In this document: positions 41,507 through 54,656 of the stretch, in pieces
Layout of the letters: each line of letters opens with the position of its first letter
Numbering within the stretch: position 1 is the stretch's first letter
Source: Allium sativum
Lineage: Eukaryota; Streptophyta; Magnoliopsida; Asparagales; Amaryllidaceae
NCBI GenBank assembly: GCA_030737875.1
Contig: CM060912.1
Location: 126,138,493-126,202,492 of the forward strand
DNA: 64,000 nucleotides
Reading direction: 5' to 3'
Position numbers and translations under genes: made by a program
Notes under the pieces: model-generated
Told to the model about the DNA's origin: nothing
The model's input: the letters and a program-made list of their open reading frames with translations, nothing else
The model's database searches: none

Positions 41507-42882
41507 ATAATACATTTGAGTGACATAAATAAGATAGCGAAATATCTTAAATAAACAGCTGAAATTTAAGGTCAAAAAAATCTCACAAAGTATGGAATAA
41601 AATACAGTTCAGCTCACAGAAATCATCAAATTAGGCAAAGCAAACAAAAATATTATGAAAGTGAGTGTGTAAAAATGATCCAGCAGCAATAAAAAGCATG
41701 CACGTGATCTTCTACTTGAGCCTCAGCTACTGCATAAGAAAACAACACAATTATGCTGATTCTCAAATCAAAGGTTAACTTGCCAATATATTTTTACTAT
41801 GTTAATTTTTCTTCTTACAAATAGTACAAAAGAAATAAGATTACCTATTTTCCTTTACTACTCTTCTTCCTTCTACAATTGACATCCTCGATTGGAGCAC
41901 TGAATAGCAGGTATTATTCCAGTATTCATAAGTAAACATTCATTGTATACATTACTATTGTTTATGACTAATATTAAATAATAGTTGGTTAAAAATGTGC
42001 AGGCCATAATGTAATCAATGGAGAGATTTAGCGGCCACTGAGAACGCTGATATTTAGAGGATGACAGAACACATCAAACTTCAAATGCTAAATGAAAATA
42101 ATAGCCTAAAATTAAGTCGAATTTTGATGTAAGGAAAAAAAAATCTTGTAGATCCTGACATGCACTATCTCACCTTTTTACCTTCAATGTTCCCATTGTT
42201 TTGCCTATTGTCAGAGTTAAACATATATTGTTCTGGATAAATGAATCAATATAGAGGATTAAATCAGTACCATTGAATAACATATTGATTATCCAGATTG
42301 GTTTACCATGAGCTGTTTGGAAAAACCTAATATGTTCAACGTTGAAATAGAAGGAATAAGATAACATTCCATCAAGTTTAGTTTGTATGTCCCATTTCTC
42401 TAAACAGTTGAGTAAATAGTGGGCACATGCAATTTGTTTACAGTAAGAGGAAGTGACCATCTTTGAGTCAACTCTAAATAGTTGTGCAAACTTGCTGGGA
42501 ATGTAGAATTAAAGTACAGATTGCAGAAGATTATTAGTGTTCGATATCATCATGAATTAGATGGCATTTGAATCAAATAAAAGTTTCATTAAGATATGGG
42601 CAATATAACTCGAAGAGTATATATTTTGTCACAACTTTGATATAAAATTGATTAGGTAGAAATTGTAAATGCATTCAAATCTGATTACCGTTAGGCAGTG
42701 CCATACGAAATTGATGATTTTTTTAGAACCCAACATATTGTCTTGCGTACTGTTCCAATCAATTACGCGACAATTGTCTCTGTTGTTTCAAGATTTTTAT
42801 AAACTTGATCCGTTTTCTTGTTTGTGAGTAAAGCAAGTGCTGGAGATTAGTCTTCCGAAGCCCTGTCAATCAAAAATACGGG
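41507..42882. other. AT-rich non-coding DNA
   Basis: No gene or repeat recognised. It ends at the LTR start 42883 without a polypurine tract. Confidence 0.5.
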
Positions 42883-45800
42883 TGTAACAACCCGGATTTT
42901 CAGAACCAATTTAAAATTTTTATTTTAGCTATTTTAAATGGATTTTCAATATTTAAAATGATTTATTTTAAATAATAACAACTAAAAATTTAATTTAAAT
43001 CGAAGTTAGAATGTATAAACTTAATTTAGTTATAAGACGAGCTTGAAATGACACGGCAGTTTGAAAATTCAATTTTAAATTTCAAATGAATGTACATGAT
43101 TCAAAATAAATTAGATTTCAGTAAAACAAGAAATATTTGAATTTGTTTAATTATATCTTTCTAACGAAGTTAAGAAACTGAGATTTCATAATGAGAATTG
43201 AAAGTTATGTCCAGTTTAAAATTCTGAATAGTCGCTATGGAATTTATATATATTTTATATAATATATAGCCCTTAAAAATAGTCATTTTGCAAACGACCT
43301 TCGTTTTCCATGAAACCACTTTTATTGGATTCAGAATGTCAAATTATTACTAGATTCCAATTTTCATAATTTTTGGAATTAATATGTGAGCGTGGTGGAT
43401 TTAAACGTGTTTGGTAATTTTAGTTCGAATTTAATCGACTAGAAAATGACCATTTTCAAACGGTCTCCAAATTCGAAGAAATTAGTTTTGTTAGGACCGT
43501 ACCATAAAAACATAGCTAGATCCAGAGTTTTTGGAGTCAGTATGTGGCCCCGGTAAATTAAAATGTGCGTTGAAATCAATTTTGAACGTTAAATTAATTT
43601 ATATTTTAATTTTAATGAAAAGTGATCGAAACAATCGAATTGGTTTACGGAACGTGTCCCGTTGTATCCGCAATGGGGGTATTTAGCTGGGGGCAACAGT
43701 CGTTGGGTTCGATTTGGAGTTTGAAGAAAAAATTTAACTTTTTAGAATAATTAATTATAAAATTAAATTATGTAAAAAAGGGGTCAACTCCTTTCTCTCT
43801 CCCACCCCTTCGTTCAGATTGATAAAAGAAAAAAAAACAAATGAACCCTAAACCCGCGTCCCCCCCCCTCATCAGCCCACTGTAGTCGTCGGAGCTGCGC
43901 CGCCCGCCTCCCCAAGACTGCCGTCGACCATCCTCCCTCCTTCACCGCCTTCTCCTCGCTCCATCTCGAGAATCCAGGCCCCACAACCCAAATCCTAGCC
44001 GCCTCAGGCCATAATCGGCCAATTGAACCCCCTTGGACCCCTCCCCGACCCCCTGTGCCCCCATCCATCACCTCAGTCCGACCGCGGGTCTCCCTCCAAC
44101 CAAAAACCCAATTTTTAATAATTTCCTGTTTTACATAAAGCACCCTGACCTGTTTTAGCCAATATCTCCCAAACCTTGTGCTTTTGGCCAAAACTCCACA
44201 GTGCCAAAATCGAAGAGCACGATCTCTCCTCGATTTGAGTATATGGAAGTCAAATTTTGGATTGATGAGTTGTTCAGAAAACACGTCCAAAGTATGCTGT
44301 CCAAATATTATCTTTTCGTGAATTCCGGCGAAATGGACCATTTTTGGAGAAAGCCCACTAGGCGAAAGTTGTCCAGAATGGCGCGTTTAGGCTAGAAATA
44401 AAGACGGCGTGAAGGTTAAAACTCGTTTGCAAATTCTGAAACCAGAACAACAAATCAAAACATCAGAAAACAACGGCGGAGTGGATCCCAAAGTGAGAAC
44501 TCCTTCTCACTCTAAATATTTTACAGTTAAATATATACTAGGATGCAGACGGGGCTTAGAAGCCCCCGACACTATTTATTGTACAAACCCTGTTGTTTGT
44601 TTTGGATTTGTATTGTGGAAATTTGGATTGTAGTTGTGAAATTGATTGTGAATTGTTTGTGGAATTGTTTGTGATTGATATGTATGGCGTGAGCTAGTAT
44701 CAGGAGAGGGATAGTGCTAGACATTACTCCGGTTTTAATATCGCGCCGTTAAAATGCAGAAATTTTCTAAAATAAATATTTATTCATTAAAAACATAATT
44801 TTTGATGTGTATATAAGCTGTATAAAATATTCATGTGTTAAAATAAATATTTTATCATAAAAAATATAACTTTAACGTATATGTGAACGACATAAAATTC
44901 TCCTGAAATTAAAATAAATATTCATTTACAAATCAGACGATTTGTTTATGTACACCAATTTGATTGAGATTGATCGGGACGATAATTTTTACACATCGCC
45001 CAACTGCACAAATAAAATCTGTATTCGTTGATTGAAACCCCACACGGGTATTAGGATGATATTTGACGTACATTAATCCCAATTATTTAGTTGTATGTCA
45101 ATCAATAGGTTGACGAACTGTTGTGAGCGTTAATTATTTATATTTAATGCTTATGCAGTTGTGTAATGCACTCTGGATGATGGTCGATTATTTATCATGG
45201 TTGTTGTATACATGTGGTGTATGAAATCCATATATATAAATTACATGTAATTGATTGGGTCTGATTCCAATTCAAAAGGAACGAATATCTTAAAATAAGG
45301 AAACATTTTAAAATAATGAATATTTTAAAATAATATTCAATAAACGATTAGAATATGAATTTGATGTCCGATTTTGGATGGACACGAAAATATTGAAACA
45401 TATGAAGCCGTGTTGATTAGATATGCGCCATTTTGACGCGAATGATATTTATATCAATTTTATAATGAATATCGAAAAGGAAATGATTTCAAAATTAGAT
45501 ATTTTGAAATTATTATCGTTTAAATATTATAATGATAAGGAGTATTCAATTTTGATTTAAAATTGAAAATTAAGTTAGAGTCGTTTTAAAACGGATTTAT
45601 AAACGATATATAAAATACGTTATAAATGGAAATCGACGAAATATATATAATATATATTTAATGGCAGGAATAGAATGCGTCGTGCAGCGACCGTTCGCGA
45701 ATTTCGACCATTGACTTCGAATTGGCATTACTGGAGATCTGACCGTCGGATTCTCCTAAATCCAGAACTGTTGGTTTCGTATCGAAAAGAGCTTTCCAAA

Positions 45801-46317
45801 GAATAAAAGAAATTGGAAATCTAACGGCTGGATTTGGAATTATGTCCAAATCAAATTTGGAAGAGGTTGCTGTAAGTGTAGTTCGATGACCGTTTATGGA
45901 AATCGACTGAAAGGGCCTTAATAAAATTATTAAAAATATTAATAATTTGTGTAAAATCATAATAAATGATTCGGAAAGAATTGAGATGAAAAATTCCATA
46001 TTTGAAAGGAAAAAAAATATTTTTATCAAAATGAACTAGTTATTAACTAGAAAAATAACCCAATGGTTTTAAATAAATAAATTGGATTTGAAATGGTTTA
46101 AAAAATAATAACCAGAATTTTCCAATGAATAAATTGAAATAATCTTCGGAATATTTCATATTACATTCCGTGGTCATACGGATATTGTTATGGGAATTTG
46201 GAAGATACAGATATCGTTATTCCCAATACGATATCCGTTAGTTTCAGAATTTGATATTGAATATAAGCCGATATAATTTCTATTCAGAGCCTTGTATTTA
46301 ATACTAAATTGGATTAT

Positions 46318-46963
46318 GGGTTTGTCGTGAACGGTGTCTTAAATAACATTGTTCTTAAACCCAGCTGATAAAAGAATAAATCTTTTAATTAGGATTTAGT
46401 GAAGTTTTCCAATTAACTAATATTTAATTGGAATTAAATAAAAGGAATTGGATTTTGGGTTTGTCGTGAATGGTGTCTTCAGTAACACTGTTCTTAAACC
46501 TCATGTGAAAAGAACAAATCATTTAATTAAGATTATTAGAGTTTCCAATTATATTTAGTAATTGGAATAAAATGGTATGTGAGTCGGGTTTTGTGAACTG
46601 TGTCTTTAACGACATTCGTTCTTTAACACGATTAACAGTGAAATATGATTTGGAATTTATAAATCTTTTTACTAAAATTTAATGGAAAATTTCCAAAGTA
46701 AAGTTTCCCAATTTAATAAAATGAATTGGGATTGAATGGAATTCGATTTGGTAATAATCGAAGTGAGCTTCTGTGGAGGAAGACTGTTAATATATATGGA
46801 ATTTAAAAGGCTTTGTCGTTATTCCATTTATATTATTAGTCAGATACGGAAATCTATATCGATTATATATATTGATCTGTTTTCCGTGAAGATTCCATGG
46901 TTAATGGAATGTGGATTTGGGTTTATCGTGAACTGTGTTTTAAATGACATGGTTCTTTAATCC
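46318..46963 (+). repeat. Four GGGTTTGTCGTGAAC..GTTCTTAAACCC hairpin modules
   Basis: Copies at 46318-46362, 46457-46500, 46586-46630 and 46913-46963. Each has GGGTTT..AAACC-type outer arms and GAAC..GTTC inner arms, with the middle GTGTC/GACAT or GTGT/ACAC pair varying together between copies. Confidence 0.75.
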
Positions 46964-46984
46964 AGTAAAAGACAGGATTACATG

Positions 46985-48110
46985 TCTAACATTGTATTTT
47001 GAACCGTATTGTTGATCTCTGCGAAATATATATCTGTTTGGTGGCGGAGAATTTATTCTCTTTCTTAACACCCTTCTTTGAGACGTATGAGCATAGAGAT
47101 TATATATCGGCAGAAATCAGTGGTACGGTGTACATTGTCGATGCGACATATTTGTGTTTCCAAAGTTAAATAATCATTAACTAATGATTGTTGGAAGATT
47201 AAAACTAAGTGAAGTTTTAATGAATCTTTAATTAGATTGAAATGAGAATGTGATAATTTAAATTATCAAATTTGGGAAATGATCAAGAATGGAGTACCAC
47301 CAGTTTTACTCCGGACGAGAGTTAAATCTTTAATTAGATTTGAACGTGAAATGGTAATTAAATTTACCAATAACACCGCGGTGTTAGATATGGAGTATTA
47401 CTAGTTTTTCTCCATGGGATGAATAGGTTGGGATTGGGAAATTAAACAAATGATTACTTCGGTAAGGCTCGATAATCCCGACTAGTTGATAAACCTTAAT
47501 TTGGTTTAGAATTGATATCCAAAGGAAGATTAAAGAATAAATTTAAAGAATTTATCTTTGATAAAATTAATGGGAACCTTTACCTAATAATGTGAATATT
47601 TGAATAAAAGAATATTCTGGATTGGAATGAGGCATATGTTTTGTTTTTATAGCACTTGTTATAAGATACGCGAGCTATTCGGAAAGACCGGGTTTATGCT
47701 CATTCTGAATAAATGATTCGACGATAAGTCGACGATGAAGACGGTGGTTGAAAACTGGAGATCTTCACATCGTTTGGATGATTACTGATGTCTTGATTGG
47801 GCTGTATACCCAAGTCTAGGTAATAAGTGGTTATCGTCCAGACTTACTTGGAGATCGACGGATATGCGAGGACCTCTCTCCTGTATTGGACATATGGGAC
47901 GAGGAATAAGGTACCTTCGGTTTCGTTCAGATCCAGAACGAACTAGTAAATGGATGTGTATCTGAAATTGGATTTATTCTGTGTTGATTGATCTCTATTA
48001 AATATATATCGGTTTGGTGGCGAAGAATTTATTCTCTTGCTTAACACTCTTCTCTGAGACGTACGAGCTTAGAGGTTATATATCGATAGACATCAGTCGC
48101 ATTGCATGAA
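46985..48110 (+). repeat. Diverged duplication inside LTR B
   Basis: The block 'TTTGGTGGCGRAGAATTTAT..CTGAGACGTAYGAGC..AGAGRTTATATATCG' occurs at 46990-47110 and again at 47985-48100, about 1 kb apart. Confidence 0.8.
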
Positions 48111-49260
48111 TTGTAAGTGTGGCATGCTGAGATGCAAATGATCAAGGCTTCTGTTGAAAAGCAGAATCTTGTGGTTGATGATCAAAGCGCGGCTTTAAAT
48201 AGCATAGCTCTGTGTGTAGCGTTAATTCGCGAGCCTCACACCCCGGTATGAACTAGAAACGGGAGAGGACTCCAGGGAGGACATGCATTTCATTCTAGCT
48301 AGGAGTGGTGTTATGGTATGGAGCCCAGACATTTTTACTTATGTGGATGATGGAAAGCGAGGTACCTCAGATATATCGGTCACTACAGGGCCGATGGATT
48401 GGTCGACATATTGACCAGATTTTATGCCCCATAGGGCAGGGAAACGTATTGTTCAAGAATTTCCAATCTAAAAACGTAACAGTGGACTGGCCCTAGACGA
48501 TCCAGGTGTAGTTACGGCTGAGCCTGAGATATGGGCTAGATTGTCTCGAATTCGGTAAGGACGATCCCTTGCCTTGGTTCATGACGGAAATCTAATTTCC
48601 AATACAACCTTTCTATTTTAGTTGTGGAACTAGTATAGCAACATGATATATGGTACCCATGCCGTCTATGATTGATACATTTATATTTAAAGTTGTTTTT
48701 TAAACACTATGCAATAATAATAGTATCAAAACGATTTGTTTTAAACGCACAAAGCATGTTTGGCTATTATAAGGTAAAACTCTATCCTCCAACTTGCGTT
48801 GCATTGTGTGATGGGGCCTGAGTCTTATAATATCTTCATTTTTTGAAAATCATTGCGCTGTTTATAAACCATTTTATGCACTGATATTCTTAGGAGAAAA
48901 CCTGTTCCATGTTATATGGCGTGGTCCCTTGATTTACTTTATTTTTAAATTAAAGTTTTAAATAACTGTTTTAGTTCTCACACCATTTCCATGACTGACT
49001 CGGAGTTTATTATTTTAACCAAAACTCTGGGTGCCCATATTTTCCACACGGGCAACTAGTATTTTTGGTTTTTGCAGATATTTCTATTTTTCAGGATCCT
49101 GGATTTACAACTGGAGCTATATTCGGAACTCTCTGTATCCGTATATTTCTAACAGTTTTGTTATGTATTAATTTTCCGCTGCTTTGTAATTTAATCTCTG
49201 ATATTTTTCAATGTATAATATTTATTTATACTCTGTTATATTCTTGTACTCTAATGTAAA

Positions 49261-50943
49261 TTGTTGTGATTTGTCGTGTTCTCAACTCCTAAAACATTTG
49301 ATTTCTTCAAGCTAAGAATGTTTTATGACGGTATACATTATTGTGATTATTATAGAATCACATGTGAACGCATCTGCCATAAATCACTACTAAAACATGA
49401 ATTATAAAGGTAGGTTAAATTAAACCTATTATGATTTCTACTACACAGCTATTATATCCTACAAGCGCTACCCCGACACGGTTTGTTTGATATTTGTATT
49501 GAGATTGATGGTAGAAACAATATTATCGATGATGGTTTTTAATGTCAACTTACTATCAATACCTTATCTTACGGTCATTCAAATCAATATAAAGCCTCGT
49601 GAATACATATGATAAAAGGAGGTAGACTATTATTGATCATAACATTATTACTACATAATTTCCGGATGGTTACATCTAAACTTTATTTGCATGAAAGTCT
49701 ACTCGTTCCACCAAGTAAAAGATACTGCTTTTGATGTTTCTGATCACCTTTGTAACTAATTTACTTAATGTTCAACTTAGGCCAGAGCTATAGAAGAAAA
49801 AAAAACACGTACTCTGCGTTTAATGCTTAAATCTTACCGAGTTTGCCATCCAGCAAACCATTGATTATTTACTACACACTGCAACTAATGACTTCACTCG
49901 GATGCAGAGCATGCCCATTTTTATTTTCCTTTCATTAGCTTCATAATGCCCCTAAAGTGGAATATTGACAAAGTAATTTTTATTTTACCATATGGCCTAG
50001 TAAAACAACAGCAATATCTTTGGTAGTATTGTTACTGATAGCTACAGTTTCAAAGAGCAAATCAACTTGATCATCATGGATCTATATGCCATCGTTCTTT
50101 CAACGGCATGCTCTTAAAGAACATAATGTTGCTATAAACCGTCTATAGAAATTGCAGTAAAAAGTAGAATGTTCTGCAGCTTACATATGAAAAAGTCAAA
50201 GAAACTGGTAATATATTTTGTCAAAAATTAAGAGCCCTAATGAAAAGTACAAATCAAATGCATTTTTTTGTAAATACATCAGCAGAATATCAGTAGAATA
50301 TAATATGTGAGTGCATTCACCGATAGAAAATCTTTGCACACATAGTGAAAAATATGTGTCGAAAACACACAATGATCAAAGCGGAACATGGTGATCGAGG
50401 GTACACCAAAAAAAATTGAGCGATGGCAGAATTATGAATGACCGCCATTTAAAATTTTCGCTCTTTAGCCAATATTAATTATCGACTCAAAATTTTAGTC
50501 CACTATTTGTACTTAGGATTGCATTTTGGGGTTTCGATATGTTTCTGAAATATGTTGTGAAATATATTTGTACCTTCAAACCCTGAAACCACAAAAAATG
50601 CTAAGTTTGAATTAGCCAGCGACATCTTCCTATTTCCCAAATCACCGCTGATAAAGTATTGAAGAATCATGAAATAAGCAGCATAGAAAATAGTTCAAAT
50701 AAGTAGCTATAATATACTCTAATAAATATATAAACAACTTATGGTAAGCAGTGCGTAATGAACGTATCATAATTTGATAAGTAACATCTACATGACATAG
50801 TCCATTTATTATTGAAGACTCGTCAGACAGCCAACTACAAACATGTTGATAATACGCTTTAAAGTTTATGCGGGCATGGTCCCACCTCAAATTTCTGCTA
50901 AATCTACATCATGCAATACAAAGGTAATGATAACCCAAGCACA
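49261..50943. other. AT-rich non-coding DNA
   Basis: No supported gene. It ends with GAAGGAGCA (50944-50952), the left target duplication of the Mutator-like element. Confidence 0.5.
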
Positions 50944-50952
50944 GAAGGAGCA

Positions 50953-53492
50953 CAGGAAACTGCTTACAAGGACAAACGGTATTAATATTTTATCCATAAG
51001 GACACGCGCTTGAAATTTTATCCAAAAGGACATAACCCTAAAAATTTCCGTCGCCCCTTTCTCTCTTCTCTGATTTCTTCTTCCGCTCTTTTCTCTTTTC
51101 CCAAATTTCTTCTCCCACGAAATCAGCAAATCAAAATTAACGAAATCATCTCAACTGGAAATCGAATCAAATCAAATCCGCCTACTATCTTACAATCGAA
51201 CCTCAATCATAAATCGAATAGCAAAATTTAGGGCCCGAAATCGATCTCAATAATCAACCTTGACTGAATTTTTTTTTTGTTGCTATAATCATTATAATAT
51301 TTGTTCATTTCTGCCGATTAGTTTTTTTTTTTTCCGCCAGGTGATTCATGTTTTTTTTGGTTCTGCAATTTTAATGTTTAGCTTTTTAGCAGTTGGTTAT
51401 CATTTTTATATTTTTCTAGGTATCATTTTTGTTTATTTACCACTGTTTTATATTTGTTGGATGTGATTTTAATGTTGTATTTATTTTGTAGTTGTATTGT
51501 TGCATTATCCATGTATTACAGTCGATCCTATTTCATTTTAAAAAATCAAATTGTGATGAAAACATTTTTTGCATTAATTTTCTTTAAAACGTTGCAGCAG
51601 TTTTAAGGTATCATTTTTATATTTTTTTTAAGGTATCAGTTTTATTGTTTTAGTAGTGTTATGCTGTTTTGTTTATAGTTTTGGTGCTATTTTACTTTTA
51701 TTCTTGTACTGATGCATCAGTTTTGCTACTCAAACGAATTTATTTCATTTTAAACAATCAAATTGTGATTCGAACATTTTCTGTGTTACTTTTGTTGTTA
51801 AAATATTAAAGCAGTTTTAAGGTATCATTTTTGTATTTTTTAAGGTATCAGTTTTATATTTTCTAGTTGAATTTACATTGTAGCAGTTTTTAGGTATCAT
51901 TTTTATATTTTTTTAGTTATCCGTTTTATATTTTCTAGTTTAATTTACATCATATCAGCTTTTAGGTAGATTTGTGTTGTTTGCTTTGGCAATTGACTTT
52001 TTTTGATACACAACATTAATTTTAACTGATAACCACTGATAAAAAAAATAACACCCACCTACTCAATTCAGATCTCACAAAAATAATATTTATTCACAAT
52101 AATACCTACTAATTAAAAAAAATAGCAATCAATTCAATTCAATTGTTACAAAAATGAGATTATTCTCAGTAATACACAATAATACCTACTTGTATCATAT
52201 GATACCTACAATGATACATAACTGATTTGATATGATACATTTATTTTTCTACATAATCTAAGTACATAGAACACTGCTCCCCTTCCAAGCATGCATTCAT
52301 GCATTTACTTTTATTTGTATGCAATCCAGTCTTGAATTCAAGTAATCTCCAGCAACATGCAGTATCTACAAGTATTTCATACACAGTCAAAACTTATACC
52401 AACATAATACTGGAAATTCAACTAGAAAAATATAAAACTGATACCTAAAAATATATAAAAATGATACCTAAAAACTGCTATGATGTAAATTCATGTTGAA
52501 AATATAAAACTGATACCTAAAAAAATATAAAAATGATACCTAAAAACTGCTATGATGTAAATTCATGTTGAAAATATAAAACTGATACCTAAAAGCTGCT
52601 ATGATGTAAATTTATGTTGAAAATATAAAACTGATACCTAAAAAAAATAAAAATGATACTTAAATACTGCTATGATGTAAATTCATGTTGAAAATATAAA
52701 ACTGATACCTAAAAAAATATAAAAATGATACCTTAAAACTGCTATGATGTAAATTCATGTTGAAAATATAAGACTGATACCTAAAAAAATATAAAAATGA
52801 TAACTTAAAACTGCTTTGATATTTTAAAGGAAAACTAATGAATAAAAATGTTTACATCCCACTTTGATTGATTAAAATGACATAATTTCGATTGAGTTGC
52901 AAAGTTAATGCAACAGTACAAGTACAAAACTAATATATCACGAAAATAAATTAACACAGAAGCATAACACTGTAATAACAAGAAAAATGATACCTTAAAA
53001 AATGGGAAACTGATACCTACGAACTGCTACTAAATTCACCATCCAAAAAAGTAACTTCCGTCGTTCATCTCTGTCATTCATCTCTCTCGTTCGATTTTCT
53101 ACGACGAATTCACAAAATCAAAATAACGAAATCATCTTTACTGTCTATCGAATCAAAATCAAAATCCGCGGCACTTTAGACAGATGTCGAGATCAGATCT
53201 GATCGAGAGATCAATACGTTCGAGAGTGATTTTGCAATTTGAATCAGAAGGAAAAAAACGCGCCGGGGAAGAAAAAAACGTGTTGGAGAAGAGAATTAGA
53301 GATCGAGAGAAAAAAAGTGCGTTCGAGGAAAATAGAACGAGAAACTCGCGAGATAGGAGCGTCGAAGATGAAACAGGCACGTGATTTAGGAATTAAACTA
53401 TAATTAGTGTATTGTCCTTTTGAGTAAAATTTTAGTGGGCTGTCCTTATGAATAAAAAAGCCCTTAATTTTGTCCTTGTTGTTAATTGTCCC
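50953..53492. mobile_element. Foldback Mutator-like element, non-autonomous
   Basis: 2540 bp flanked by a perfect 9 bp duplication GAAGGAGCA (50944-50952, 53493-53501). The termini are imperfect inverted repeats: the left reads CAGGAAACTGCTTACAAGGA, the right complement GGGACAATTAACAACAAGGA, then CAAA in both at the same offset, and a further TCCATAAGGACA / AAAAGGACAT region inward. The arms carry GATACC/GGTATC-rich repeats in opposite orientation, so most of the element could fold. 9 bp duplications and long inverted repeats are the Mutator hallmark. No transposase. Confidence 0.72.
52435..52817. repeat. 72 bp tandem repeat in the Mutator-like element
   Basis: Six copies of a unit containing CTGCTATGATGTAAATTCAT and AAAACTGATACCTAAAAA, one shortened to 49 bases. 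The reverse complement recurs singly in the left arm (51590-51970). Confidence 0.9.
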
Positions 53493-54648
53493 GAAGGAGC
53501 AATCTTTTACAAATGAGGAACTGGCTTCTTATGCTAATAAATAAATATTTGTACGTAAGACAGGAGTAGTCAAGATGTAATGACCCGCATTTGCAGAGGT
53601 ATTATAATTAATTTATTTAATTATATAAATAGTGATATAGTGAATTAAATGGTCGTGGAATTAAATAATAATGAATATTTAATTAAAATAATAAATTAAA
53701 TAATATATTTAAATTCTGAAATAATCAGAATTGGCTGAAATGACGATATGGTGTGAACCGGATCATCTGTGATATTTAATTCAGCTTGGAATTGAATTTG
53801 AATAACGAATATATTATATAAATGACAGTTTGAACGTATAATTATATTATAAATAAAATCGAGCTTGAAATGGCGCTGCAGTTCGCGATTTGGCGATTCG
53901 AACTTCAAGTGAATGTACAAGATTCATTTTAAGCCGGATTTCTATGAAACAAGAAACGTGTGGAGCTGGTGGAGTATATCTTTCTAGTGGAAGAGAAAAA
54001 TCGGGATTTCATCGTGTAGATTTTGATTTATGTCCAAATCAAATTTCAGAAAAGTCGCTGTGGAATTCCTTTATAATTGTGACGCTTTATATACGTTATA
54101 AATGGATTTTCAGTATAAACTGAATATCGAGATAATCTGGAATCTGAAATATCAAGCTGTAAATTCTGATATGATATTCTGTTGAGAATATATACGATAA
54201 TATTTAATTTTAAAATATTTAATTTTAAAATATTTAATTCAATTTTATTTAAATATATTTATATATTTAAATGGGTCATCTAGAGCTTTAAAAATAGCCA
54301 CTTTTGCAAACGAAGTCGGAATTCGACGAAACTAATTTTGTTGGATCCGCAATGTCAACTAGTTGTTAGATTTCCAGTTTCGTGATTTTTAGAGTCATTG
54401 TGTGGTCGTGCGGATTTTAAGTGAGAAACGGTCAGTATTTCGATGGTTAAAAATACGTTGTGTGAGCATACAGAGTGGGAATTCGACGAAACCAGTTTCG
54501 TTGGGACCGTAATGTCAAACTGTAGCTGCATGTCATTTTTCGTGATTTTTGGGTATCGTGTGTGATCACACGAATTTTTAGAAGACGAATTTACGATGGA
54601 GAATATACCGGAAATATTCCTACAAAATATCTAGATATTTGTCTCCAA

Positions 54649-54656
54649 TATAAATA
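54649..54656 (+). promoter_or_regulatory. TATA box in LARD LTR
   Basis: TATAAATA followed by CACCACCCTTACCC. The same TATAAATACACC word occurs in the LTR at 62808. Confidence 0.65.

Larger units (their letters stand above)
42883..49260 (+). mobile_element. Lone gypsy-type LTR (family B), 3' end uncertain
   Basis: Starts TGTAACAACCCGGATTTTC. It is related to the minus-strand LTR at 1-2097 and, more distantly, to the LARD LTR at 53576: shared 'GAGCTTGAAATG', 'CATGACTGACYCGGAGTTTATT', and the 'CTCTTGGGTGCC'-like block at 49028. A GC-rich leader lies at 43800-44110. There is no polypurine tract before it and no PBS after it, so it is a solo or truncated LTR. The right boundary is not resolved. 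Contains no protein gene. Confidence 0.6.

Noticed and set aside
43814..44341. 175-codon minus-strand open frame, Gly/Arg-rich
   Set aside because: Lies in the GC-rich leader of an LTR; GC-rich DNA lacks stops by composition. No domain seen.
49660..49690. Possible 3' end of LTR B at TTTCCGGATGGTTACA
   Set aside because: Only a weak match to the expected CCGGATTTTCGGGTTATTACA-like end, and no matching flanking duplication.
53890..54123. Open frame repeated at 61733-61945
   Set aside because: The same LTR in two copies. It does not extend in relatives (LTR B) and has no family resemblance.
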